64,000 bases of DNA, from positions 2,170,001-2,234,000 of the forward strand of contig NZ_JADJTF010000001.1 of NCBI RefSeq assembly GCF_016711335.1. The letters run 5' to 3'. Source of the DNA: Thiofilum sp. GTDB taxonomy: Bacteria; Pseudomonadota; Gammaproteobacteria; Thiotrichales; Thiotrichaceae. Positions 17,858 to 26,600 of this stretch are shown one piece after another (within the stretch, counting starts at the first letter, position 1; each line of letters opens with the position of its first letter). Under the pieces are notes generated by a model. It ran no database searches and was not told where the DNA came from. It worked only from the letters and a program-made list of their open reading frames with translations. Both the position numbers and the translations under genes were made by a program.

Positions 17858-18195
17858 TAAGGCGCTTCCTCAGCAGGTTGGCTCAATGCGTGTGTAAGCG
17901 CCGCCTGAATGGCATTAGGCAGTGGTTCAGTGCGTAATTCAGCATGAAATTCACCCGCGACATAAAGAAATAGAGCTGGCAAATGAAATACCTCCAGCTC
18001 TTGCACAATACTAGGGTTTTGCACCGCATCTAGCTCAAATATAGTAATAGTATCAGTGAGTTGTAATTGTAAAAGTGCCTGCTTTAACACCTGACAAGCA
18101 CCACAATTGGGTGCTGTCACCAGTATTAACGTTGGCTCAGGATGTTCAGCCAATACCGAGTAAAAGCTTAAATCAGTGATGGTAGAAAGTGCCAT
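17857..18195 (-). CDS. Thioredoxin-like protein
   Basis: A 112-residue thioredoxin-fold protein with a CGAC redox motif in VTAPNCGACQVLKQ and the cis-Pro segment FHLPALFLYVAGE. There is no signal peptide, so it is cytoplasmic. It is coupled to ampD. Its partner is unknown. Confidence 0.82.
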   Translation of the reverse strand: MALSTITDLSFYSVLAEHPEPTLILVTAPNCGACQVLKQALLQLQLTDTITIFELDAVQNPSIVQELEVFHLPALFLYVAGEFHAELRTEPLPNAIQAALTHALSQPAEEAP

Positions 18196-18241
18196 TATCT
18201 AACCTAAAAAAGTACGAAAGTGCCTTAGTATAAAACAGCTT

Positions 18242-18604
18242 TTATGGCATTTCTCTTAACTCGCTAATACGTTTTAAAGTCAGCTTTACCACACAACGCT
18301 GTGCGGTGCGTAAAGGGCCGCGCCCTGATTGAGCGTTATAGCCTGCTAAATCACATTGCGCGTCGCGTAAAGCTAACCAAGCAATTTGCATATTTAAGAG
18401 CGCGGTTGATTTTTCCTTACTGGATTTATAGCGTTTTTGTAATTGCTCGTAATGTTTATTGAGTGCGTCGTTGGTTTGTTTGAGACATAAATCAATCGAT
18501 TTGTCGTCATCGGAAAATTTGTCAATATTGCTACAAGTGGGATTAGCCGCCCAGGTAGTAGAGCTTATGGCTAAGAATAATAAACCACCTAATATAATCC
18601 GCAT
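18242..18604 (-). CDS. LprI/DUF1311-type periplasmic protein
   Basis: A 120-residue protein with a cleavable signal peptide (MRIILGGLLFLAISSTTWA) followed by a DUF1311-like domain with four Cys and the motif LALRDAQCDLAGY. Members such as LprI inhibit lysozyme or are of unknown function. It probably resides in the periplasm with disulfides. Nearness to ampD and the thioredoxin-like gene is suggestive of a cell-wall role but unproven. Confidence 0.75.
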   Translation of the reverse strand: MRIILGGLLFLAISSTTWAANPTCSNIDKFSDDDKSIDLCLKQTNDALNKHYEQLQKRYKSSKEKSTALLNMQIAWLALRDAQCDLAGYNAQSGRGPLRTAQRCVVKLTLKRISELREMP

Positions 18605-18979
18605 GGTTGCTCCTATTAATAGGTATTGTAAGGTCTTTTTCGGGGACTCGTAAGGATGCCAAATCGCAGCATCACTGAGATTAGTAGTAAGTCTAGATTA
18701 GGGTGTTTAAAATTTAAACACATAATGATGATTATTTTAGATTTTTTCCATAAATTATCTTCAGACTTGGCGGAAATCCGCCATAGCTTCTAGTGTCAAT
18801 TGGCGGAAATCCGCCATTTTTCGCGAAATGGGAGAGCCTTCCTGAAGCTCAGATTAATTAACTAATTGATTATTAAGGTATTAAATAAATTTAGTCTCAA
18901 GGCTAGTCAAAGGTGTAGCTTTCCCTTAATAATGAGCGAGTTAAGTAATTGACGTGAACCGTTTAAATTGGAGAGAGTG
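18605..18979. promoter_or_regulatory. Regulatory region upstream of dctP with paired palindromes
   Basis: The 375-base gap holds two identical 16-bp palindromes TGGCGGAAATCCGCCA, at 18768-18783 and 18801-18816, with centres 33 bp apart (about three helical turns). They look like a dimer-of-dimers operator for the TRAP transporter. I looked for a sigma54 -24/-12 (GG-N10-GC) between them and the start and saw no convincing one. No regulator gene lies adjacent. Confidence 0.7.
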
Positions 18980-19984
18980 ATGAAACCATTTGTGAGTTTG
19001 GCTGCGGCTGTTGTATTCGGTATAGCGACTTTATCTGCTCAAGCAGCTGATCCGATTGTCATTAAATTCAGCCATGTGGTTGCACCGGATACCCCCAAAG
19101 GTAAAGCGGCTGAGAAATTCAAAGAACTAGCTGAAGCTAAAACCAATGGCGCAGTTAAAGTCGAAGTATATCCCAATAGCACCCTGTATAAAGACAAAGA
19201 GGAAATGGAAGCCCTACAAATGGGTGCGGTGCATATGTTAGCGCCTTCTTTAGCTAAGTTTGGTCCACTGGGTGTGAAAGAGTTTGAAGCCTTTGACCTG
19301 CCCTATATTTTCCGTGGCTATGAAGACTTGCATAAGATCACTAAGGGCGAAGTAGGCGCAGGCTTATTAGCCAAACTAGAGCCGAAAGGGGTTAAAGGTC
19401 TGGCTTATTGGGATAATGGTTTTAAAGTGATGAGCGCTAATAAGCCATTGAAAATGCCAGAAGACTATAAAGGCTTAAAAATGCGTATTCAGTCCTCTAA
19501 AGTGATTGAAGCGCAAATGCGTGCTTTGTCTGCTATTCCGCAAGTCATGCCTTTCTCTGAGACCTATCAAGCACTACAAACAGGCGTAGTAGATGGTACT
19601 GAAAATCCACCTTCTAATCTCTACACCCAAAAAATGCATGAAGTGCAAAAGCATGTGAGTTTGACCAATCATGGCTATTTAGGCTATGCAGTGATTGCGA
19701 ATAAAGGGTTCTGGGATAAATTAGCGCCTGAAGTACGCACGGGTTTAGAGGAAGCTTTAAAAGAATCGACTGATTTTGCCAACCAAATTGCTAAAGAAGA
19801 AAATGATAAAGCCTTAGAAGCAGTAAAAGCATCCGGTAAGTCTGAAATCTATACCCCGACTGAAGATGAAACTAAAGCATTACAAAAGGCTTTAGCCCCT
19901 GTGCATGCTGAAATGTCAGAGCGTATTGGTAAAGAGTTGATTGAGTCCATTTACGCTGCCACTGGTTTTGATCCCTCCAAATAA
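18980..19984 (+). CDS. dctP: TRAP transporter solute-binding protein DctP
   Basis: A DctP-family periplasmic protein of about 334 residues. It has a 22-residue signal peptide ending LSAQA and the TRAP_DctP body IKFSHVVAPDTPKGKAAEKF. The signature MRIQSS is present and carries the carboxylate-binding Arg. I chose the ATG at 18980 because GGAGAGAG precedes it; a TTG at 18968 is less likely. It captures C4-dicarboxylates or similar organic acids for the DctQM membrane pair encoded next. Confidence 0.93.
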   Translation: MKPFVSLAAAVVFGIATLSAQAADPIVIKFSHVVAPDTPKGKAAEKFKELAEAKTNGAVKVEVYPNSTLYKDKEEMEALQMGAVHMLAPSLAKFGPLGVKEFEAFDLPYIFRGYEDLHKITKGEVGAGLLAKLEPKGVKGLAYWDNGFKVMSANKPLKMPEDYKGLKMRIQSSKVIEAQMRALSAIPQVMPFSETYQALQTGVVDGTENPPSNLYTQKMHEVQKHVSLTNHGYLGYAVIANKGFWDKLAPEVRTGLEEALKESTDFANQIAKEENDKALEAVKASGKSEIYTPTEDETKALQKALAPVHAEMSERIGKELIESIYAATGFDPSK

Positions 19985-20044
19985 ACACTTCGCTTAATAA
20001 TGACGCCTCTAGTCGCCAGACTAGCGGCAAATAGCTTAGCTATT

Positions 20045-20085
20045 CCTTCCCTTCCTTACTGAGGTTCTCTGAGTAAGGGGGGGAA
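20045..20085 (+). terminator. Intercistronic hairpin between dctP and dctQ
   Basis: CTTCCCTTCCTTACT (20045-20059) pairs along 15 positions (two G-U) with AGTAAGGGGGGGAAG (20071-20085) around an 11-base loop. There is no T-run after it. It is likely an mRNA-stabilising or attenuating structure that keeps dctP expressed more than dctQM, as is common for binding-protein operons. Confidence 0.7.
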
Positions 20086-20116
20086 GTCTCCAAACGCTGT
20101 CATGGAGGAGGCCAGT

Positions 20117-20740
20117 ATGAAATGGCTGGATCGTCTTGAGGAAATTCTCATTGCAAGTCTAATGGCCGCCGCAACGTTAGTGATTTTTGTTGCTGTGGTA
20201 CATCGTTATTTTTCCGGTTGGTCTTGGCTAGGACCGATACAAGATTTTTTACTTAGCATCCATATGAGTTGGGCGACTGAGTTGTGCATTATTTTATTTG
20301 TGTGGATGGCTAAATTTGGTGCAGCTTATGGGGTGCGTCAAGGCATTCATGTGGGAGTGGATGTATTAGTTAACAAACTGTCGCCAGAAAAGCGGCGCAT
20401 TACGACCTTGATAGCATTAGGGGCGGGAGCCTTTTTTACCGCTTTAGTAGCCGTTTTAGGGTTTAATTTAGTTTGGCATAACGGTATGGCGTATGCAGTA
20501 CTCAGTACTTTAGGGATGGACACGGGGGCGTATTATGAAGGGCCTACGACACCGGATTTAGAATGGCGCACTTGGGTGGTGTATTTAGCAGTACCTCTAG
20601 GTTCGGCTTTAATGTGTTTCCGCTTTTTACAGGTCTTAGTGAAATATTGGCGCACGGGTGACTTACCGCATCATGACCACGGTCATGTAGATGGCTTAGA
20701 AGAGACTGATCCTTATCCGGTAGTGGAGCAAAAACCATGA
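20117..20740 (+). CDS. dctQ: TRAP transporter small permease DctQ
   Basis: A protein of about 207 residues with four membrane segments (LIASLMAAATLVIFVAVV first, last near VYLAVPLGSALMCFRFL) and a His-rich cytoplasmic tail (HHDHGHVDG). The ATG at 20117 follows GGAGGAG. The ATG at 20102 would place that site inside the gene. The four-base overlap with dctM (ATGA) shows coupling. It joins DctM in the secondary transporter driven by a sodium gradient. Confidence 0.9.
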   Translation: MKWLDRLEEILIASLMAAATLVIFVAVVHRYFSGWSWLGPIQDFLLSIHMSWATELCIILFVWMAKFGAAYGVRQGIHVGVDVLVNKLSPEKRRITTLIALGAGAFFTALVAVLGFNLVWHNGMAYAVLSTLGMDTGAYYEGPTTPDLEWRTWVVYLAVPLGSALMCFRFLQVLVKYWRTGDLPHHDHGHVDGLEETDPYPVVEQKP

Positions 20741-22020
20741 GTGCCTTAATTATCTTTACGCTGTTGATGGTGTTGATGCTGACAGGCATGCCGATTTCGA
20801 TAGCTTTAGGTCTAACCGTCATGACCTTTTTGTTTACTATGACCAGTGTTCCGGTGGAGTCGGTAGCGTTAAAGCTGTTCACGGGGATTGAAAAGTTTGA
20901 AATTATGGCGATTCCCTTTTTTATTCTCGCGGGTAATTTCTTGACCCACGGTGGGGTAGCTAAAAGGATGGTCAATTTTGCCACCTCGATGGTAGGGCAT
21001 TGGTATGGTGGCTTAGGTTTAGCGGGTGTTATGGCGTGTGCCTTATTTGCGGCGGTGTCAGGTTCTAGTCCTGCTACGGTGGTAGCAATTGGCTCTATTT
21101 TATTACCTGCGATGTTAAAAGCCGGTTTCCCTAAGCAATTCGGGGCGGGGATTATTACCTCATCAGGTGCTTTGGGGATTTTAATTCCGCCTTCCATTGT
21201 GATGGTCATGTATGCCGTAGCGACTAATGCTTCCATTGGAGCGTTATTCATGGCAGGTATTATTCCGGGGCTGATTTTGACTTTCTTCCTAGGTGCGGTT
21301 ACTTGGTATCGTGCGTATAAGTTTAACTATCCTCGTCAGCCTAGAGCTTCGTTAAAAATGCGCGTGCGTGCCTTTTTAGATTCGGTCTGGGGTTTATTGC
21401 TGATTGTGGTAGTAATGGGCGGGATCTATACCGGCATCTTTACGCCTACTGAAGCGGCAGCCATGAGTGCGGTCTATGCCTTTGTGATTGCAGTATTTGT
21501 CTATAAGGATATGAGCTTAAAAGATGTACCTAGAGTGTTGTTAAACTCGGCCAGTATGTCGGCGATGTTGCTCTATATCATTACTAATGCGGTCTTGTTC
21601 TCATTCTTGCTCACTAATGAAAATATTCCACAATCTCTAGCCTCTTGGATGACTGGCATGGGCATGGGAGTCATAGTCTTTTTAATTGCCGTGAATATTA
21701 TTTTGTTGATCGCGGGTAATTTTATGGAGCCGTCCAGCATTATGCTGATTTTTGCTCCGATTTTCTTCCCGATGGCGATGGCACTAGGCATTAATCCGAT
21801 TCACTTTGGCATTATTATGGTGGTGAATATGGAGATTGGCATGTTGACTCCGCCTGTAGGTCTTAATCTGTATGTGGCGTCGGGGATTACTAAAATGGGC
21901 TTGTCTGAATTGACGGTCGCCGTTTTGCCTTGGCTCTTTACCATGTTGGCGTTCTTGATGTTAGTGACCTATGTACCTGCAATTAGTTTATGGTTGCCGG
22001 GCGTGATGGGAATGTTATAG
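20737..22020 (+). CDS. dctM: TRAP transporter large permease DctM
   Basis: A 427-residue polytopic protein with about 12 hydrophobic segments. It has the DctM signatures IPFFILAGNFLTHGGVAKRM, GILIPPS and EIGMLTPPVGLNLYV. It forms the transport channel of the TRAP system with DctQ. It is followed 10 bases later by a UspA gene, as in TeaABCD-type operons. Confidence 0.95.
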   Translation: MSALIIFTLLMVLMLTGMPISIALGLTVMTFLFTMTSVPVESVALKLFTGIEKFEIMAIPFFILAGNFLTHGGVAKRMVNFATSMVGHWYGGLGLAGVMACALFAAVSGSSPATVVAIGSILLPAMLKAGFPKQFGAGIITSSGALGILIPPSIVMVMYAVATNASIGALFMAGIIPGLILTFFLGAVTWYRAYKFNYPRQPRASLKMRVRAFLDSVWGLLLIVVVMGGIYTGIFTPTEAAAMSAVYAFVIAVFVYKDMSLKDVPRVLLNSASMSAMLLYIITNAVLFSFLLTNENIPQSLASWMTGMGMGVIVFLIAVNIILLIAGNFMEPSSIMLIFAPIFFPMAMALGINPIHFGIIMVVNMEIGMLTPPVGLNLYVASGITKMGLSELTVAVLPWLFTMLAFLMLVTYVPAISLWLPGVMGML

Positions 22021-22030
22021 GAGTACCACT

Positions 22031-22522
22031 ATGTCAGAGATTAAACCATTTAAAACCATTCTCTACGCGACTAATCTTGGGTCGATTATGCGTCCGGTGT
22101 TTCGGCAAGCGATTAATCTAGCACGAGTGCATCAAGCTAAGATTATTATGCTGCATGTGGTTGCACCGCTAGGCTCTACAGGTGAGGCGGTGTTGTCGCT
22201 GTATATGCCGGATAAAGATACTACTCAGATTGAGCAGGAAAGTATGAATCAGGTGATTGAGACGATGCGCCAGCGCCTGCATAAGTTCTGCGAGGAGGAG
22301 GACGATATTCTGCATGATAAAGATGAGATTATTGACAAAATCGCGGTGAGTGTGGGCAATCCGCCCGATGTAATTAAGCATTATGCAGAAACGCATCAGG
22401 TCGATGTGATTGTGATGGGAACACATGCGCATAATACCCACAGCCATATGCTGCTAGGTTCTACGGCTCGCACCTTGACACAACATAGTAAGATTCCTGT
22501 GTTGCTAGTGCCGAATAGTTAA
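22031..22522 (+). CDS. Universal stress protein, TeaD-like
   Basis: A 163-residue UspA fold. ILYATNLG is at the N-terminus and the ATP-binding loop reads VMGTHAHNTHSHMLLGSTARTLTQHSKIPVLLVP, of which GTHAHNTHSHMLLGSTAR is the core. Directly downstream of dctM with AGGAGT before the ATG, it matches TeaD, which modulates TRAP uptake activity in response to ATP. Regulation of this transporter is inferred from operon position. Confidence 0.88.
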   Translation: MSEIKPFKTILYATNLGSIMRPVFRQAINLARVHQAKIIMLHVVAPLGSTGEAVLSLYMPDKDTTQIEQESMNQVIETMRQRLHKFCEEEDDILHDKDEIIDKIAVSVGNPPDVIKHYAETHQVDVIVMGTHAHNTHSHMLLGSTARTLTQHSKIPVLLVPNS

Positions 22523-22541
22523 TAAGCTTATTAGGTCTATT

Positions 22542-22579
22542 GAGCGTAGTGAGTGATTCAAACTGGCTACGCTTTTTTT
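22542..22579 (+). terminator. Rho-independent terminator of dctPQM-usp
   Basis: AGCGTAG and CTACGCT pair around a loop and are followed by TTTTTT, 20 bases after the usp stop. It stands between the TRAP operon and the oppositely oriented toxin gene. Confidence 0.8.
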
Positions 22580-22585
22580 ATGTAA

Positions 22586-22873
22586 CTAATCTAAACGTAG
22601 TAAACGCTCACTACGCCATACTCTAACAATGCAGTAGGTATTTTCCTCAATAGAGTAAATAATACGATAGGGGGGGCGAATCAGTTCGCGTAAGTTAGGG
22701 TTTGCATATTCAGGTACTACGCGCCCACTGAGAGGGTGATCTTTAATCTGATCGACTTGTTGCAAAATAGTATCCACCAAACGCATACCGACTTCTGGAA
22801 TACGCTCTTGTTGATACCAGTCCAAAATATCCTGCAAATCATTTAAAGCAGAGTCTGAAAGAACTATCTCCAT
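22586..22873 (-). CDS. RelE/ParE-family toxin
   Basis: A 95-residue small basic protein with the ParE/RelE pattern: LNDLQDILDWYQ helix, QIKDHPLSGRVVPEY and LRELIRPPYRIIYSIE. Its start overlaps the stop of the antitoxin gene by one base. It is a likely toxin of a type II module; whether it acts on gyrase (ParE) or mRNA (RelE) cannot be told. Confidence 0.87.
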   Translation of the reverse strand: MEIVLSDSALNDLQDILDWYQQERIPEVGMRLVDTILQQVDQIKDHPLSGRVVPEYANPNLRELIRPPYRIIYSIEENTYCIVRVWRSERLLRLD

Positions 22874-23145
22874 TATGGATTAAGCCCTAATTTTTTACGC
22901 ACCTCATCTAAAGGTGTAGTGCGTCCCTCACGTATATCGAGTAGACCTTGGGTAACAGCTTTTAAAAATTTACGCTCTTCTTCTGCGGCTTCAAATTCTT
23001 GTAGGCTTTGTACAACGGCAACACCTCGCCCACGATTGGTAAGCAGAATGGGGCGATGAGTTTTGTTAGTCTGATTAACGACTTTGCTAGGGTTGAGCTT
23101 TAAGTCCGACAAGGGAATAACGTCTTCTGAAAATAAAGTTTGCAT
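22873..23145 (-). CDS. Phd/YefM-family antitoxin
   Basis: About 90 residues from the ATG at 23145 (MQTLFSEDVIPLSDLK), a normal Phd start. A longer frame from 23184 adds 13 basic residues. It has the Phd fold segment LNPSKVVNQTNKTHRPILLTN ahead of a flexible toxin-binding tail. It neutralises the coupled RelE/ParE toxin and probably represses the pair. Confidence 0.85.
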   Translation of the reverse strand: MQTLFSEDVIPLSDLKLNPSKVVNQTNKTHRPILLTNRGRGVAVVQSLQEFEAAEEERKFLKAVTQGLLDIREGRTTPLDEVRKKLGLNP

Positions 23146-23230
23146 AAAAGTGCTCTTAATAGGTCTTTTAATGGCTCTAATCATAGCATCTTTTAGAGCA
23201 CTACAACAGCTTAAGTATAGGTCTTTATTC

Positions 23231-23653
23231 TTAGTTAATGAGTATTAAGACCAACATAATGCCGATGAATAGAGGTAAATGTAGGCTAATCAATGAGGCG
23301 CTATAGAGTACTTCCCATAGGGGTTCAGTTTGGTCTGCGAAGGCTTTTGCATTCATATTGAAATCGGTAGGGGTGTCTTGTGGTTGTTGCCGATAGTGAT
23401 CATAGAGGGCGCGAAATTGGCGTTCTTTGTGTAGGTAGATCGCATCCAGTAGCCAAAATGCAAGGACTACCAAAATAGCTGCCCAGCCGATGGGATCTTT
23501 TGCCTCTTTCGCAATAAAAAGTAGTAGGGCAGAAGTCAGGGTAATGCTCCAGCCTTTGATTAAAAAGGAGTTACCTGCAAGGCGATTGATGACTTGCTGA
23601 ATCATTTCTAGGTGTTTTAGGCGTCCGGCATTAATGGAAGCGTCTTGAGACAT
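23231..23653 (-). CDS. Small multi-pass membrane protein downstream of Roco gene
   Basis: About 140 residues from the ATG at 23653, chosen for AAGGAAT before it. A cytoplasmic helix (RLKHLEMIQQVINRLAGNS) leads into two adjacent membrane segments (WSITLTSALLLFIA, IGWAAILVVLAFWLLDAIYL). A soluble stretch follows, then a C-terminal membrane helix (LPLFIGIMLVLILI). The layout resembles SLATT-type and related 2TM effectors of defence systems, but I cannot name the family. It starts 11 bases after the TIR-Roco stop, so both are in one operon. Confidence 0.8.
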   Translation of the reverse strand: MSQDASINAGRLKHLEMIQQVINRLAGNSFLIKGWSITLTSALLLFIAKEAKDPIGWAAILVVLAFWLLDAIYLHKERQFRALYDHYRQQPQDTPTDFNMNAKAFADQTEPLWEVLYSASLISLHLPLFIGIMLVLILIN

Positions 23654-23663
23654 AGTGGATTCC

Positions 23664-26600
23664 TTAGGCTTTATCAATTAGATTTTGCATGGTGCGTTGC
23701 AATTGGGTTTGGACTTCGCCCCAAAAGTCGTCGGGGTCTTTGTAGTCTTTTAACGGTGTGCCAAATTTAGGAATGGCGGTGATTTTTCCAATTTTGCATT
23801 TTGTCCAATGGGGGGTGTTGCGGATAATAATCGGCACAACAATATTCTGCTCATTGTGGTATTGCTCTAGGGCAATATCGACCTCATGATTAAAGCAGTA
23901 GTCGGATGCCATAAAGTCAGGGCTAATGAGTAGTATGACTATATCAGCAGTTTTAAGCTCTTGGTAAATCACGTCATGTACAGACGAGCCTGCAAGTAGA
24001 TTGTGATCACTCCAAGGTTCATTAGGGATGTCATAGCCAATAATTTTGAGGCGCTTTTTTAGTTCTGTTAGATACTTTTCATCTTCATGTGAATAAGAAA
24101 TAAAAATTTTGATTTTTTTGTCCATAGTTTCCTGCTCAGTTATTTCCTCTGATTCTTCTAATTCGGGTAGTGGTTTAGTTTTACCTTGTTGAGTTAAATA
24201 CTCTTCATAGCGATTGTGAGGACTGATGTTTTTGATCAGTTGGCGTAACTCTAGTACTAGGGCATTTAGTTGTTGCCCTCGTAGTTTAAATATGACTTTG
24301 CCTTTATTAGAGAGCTTGGCATTGTCAATCACGGCTTCCATGAGTAGTTGACCGTGCGGGGTAATGCAATGCGTGCCATGCAGCCAAGGGCTACTTTGAT
24401 CTTGATAGTGTTCACCCAACTTTATGATTAGGCGCTCAATAATACTGCGATGCAGAAAAGAGTAATGGACAGTCAAAAGCCAATCATGCGCTTGATCATT
24501 GCCCCAAATAGCTTTAGCGGAAGTAGTTTCGGGTAGTAAGGCGGGAATAATAAATTCGTATTGGCTTAGGGGTTTCGGATTTCGATAATCGTAGTTTTTT
24601 ACATAGCCAATTTGACAGCTTTTCATAAACTCTAAATAGGTTTCTCTTTTAGCTTCATCCTCCTGATGCCAAATATCTTTAATATCATCAGGCGTTAAAA
24701 GACCGCTAGCGCGTTTAATGCGGGCGCGAAATTTATCATTGGGATCAAAGACTTTATATACGGCTTCAATCGCCCAGTTTTGATCGAGAATTATTTGATC
24801 TTGAAAGTTGCCTTTGCTGTAAAAGAGTACTCCAGTGTCGTGCAGGTATTTTAAAAACCATGTCGCATCGCTCACCCCGTGTTTAATACAAAGCTGTTCA
24901 AAGTGGGCAAAAGGGATGGTTTTTTTAGGGCGTAGGCGCTCTAATTCGTCTTGAACAGCAAGCCATGAGTCGGGGAGGTCTAGGCAGACTTTATATGCTA
25001 ATTCGCGGATGATGTCTGCTAGTGCCCCACGTAGGGTATTTAGTCCTATATATTGGTAGGCAGAAATTTTGACCTCATTTTTGATTTGATCATAGCCAAC
25101 ACAATCACTGGTGAGTTCGGGCGGGCTGACACCACCTTGATCAGCTTTGTCAATTTGGTTTTTTACAAGAATGACAGGGCATTTTTTTCCTAAATCATTA
25201 ATCGATTCGAGCCAGTAGCTGATAGGGTGGCGGATTTCGTTTTCATGCTCTTCGGTATCTTCTGCCCAGAGTAGGAGATAGACGCAATCGCTGGATAGGA
25301 ACAGGCGGTGGGTAGCGTGATAGATTTCTTGTCCACCAAAATCCCAAAGATTCAACGTGACGGGTTGGTCTAAACCCTCGACAGGTAGGTCAATATTTTT
25401 AATCACAATGCCATGTGTGGAGGAAAAGTGTTCAGTAGGGGCTTTTTTATGTTCGAGGGTATAGGCGAGGGTGCTTTTTCCTACCCGTCCATTGCCAACT
25501 AACTGGACTTTGAGTTGTTGGACTCTAGTAGCGCCTTGGGCTAGGTCTTGCCAGTAGTGTTTGAGGGATTTGAGGCAGTCATCTGGATAGTTAGAGCCAA
25601 AAATAGCAGGTGGGATATGTTTAATAGGATTGCTGTACAAGGATAGGCTTTTAAGCTGGTTTATCAATCCGAGGGTTTGAAGAGGCTCTATAGAAGTAAG
25701 TTGATTGTTGTAACAGAATAAGAATTGCAGTTGAGGGGTATGTTCTAAGTCCTGCAAGGACGTGAGTTGATTGTGGTCACAGTCTAAGGATTGCAGTAGA
25801 GGGAGCGTGACTAAGCCCTGTAAGGAAGTGAGTTGGTTGTAGCTACAGTCTAAGGATTGCAGTAGAGGGAGCGTGACTAAGCCCTGTAAGGAAGTGAGTT
25901 GGTTGTTGTTACAGTGTAAGGATTGCAGTAGAGGGAGCGTGACTAAGCCCTGTAAGGAAGTGAGTTGGTTGTTGTTACAGTGTAAGGATTGCAGTAGAGG
26001 GAGCGTGACTAAGCCCTGTAAGGAAGTGAGTTGGTTGTTGTTACAGTGTAAGGATTGCAGTAGAGGGAGCGTGACTAAGCCCTGTAAGGAAGTGAGTTGG
26101 TTGTTGCTACAGTCTAAGGATTGCAGTAGAGGGAGCGTGACTAAGCCCTGTAAGGAAGTGAGTTGGTTGTTGTTACAGTCTAAGGATTGCAGTAGAGGGA
26201 GCGTGACTAAGCCCTGTAAGGAAGTGAGTTGATTGCCGCCACAGTGTAAGGATTGCAGTTGAGGGGTATGCACTAAGCCCTGCAAGGAGGTGAGTTGGTT
26301 GTAGCTACAGTCTAAGGATTGCAGTTGAGGGGTATGTACTAAGCCCTGCAAGGAAGTGAGTTGATTGCCGCCACAGTGTAAGGATTGCAGTTGAGGGGTA
26401 TGTACTAAGCCCTGCAAGGAAGTGAGTTGGTTGTAGCTACAGTCTAAGGATTGCAGTTGAGGGGTATGTACTAAGCCCTGCAAGGAGGTGAGTTGGTTGT
26501 AGCTACAGTCTAAGGATTGCAGTTGAGGGGTATGTACTAAGCCCTGCAAGGAGGTGAGTTGATTGCCGCCACAGTGTAAGGATTGCAGTTGAGGGGTATG

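Noticed and set aside
18820..18979. Sigma54 (-24/-12) promoter before dctP
   Set aside because: No GG-N10-GC pair with suitable context was found between the palindromes and the gene start.
20544..21251. 235-codon minus-strand frame across dctQ/dctM
   Set aside because: It lies opposite clear membrane transporter genes and has no recognisable protein family.
25873..26232. Open frame on the plus strand inside the LRR array, with repeating KPCKEVSWLLLQ
   Set aside because: It is the antisense shadow of the 66-bp repeat, with no ribosome site or known family.
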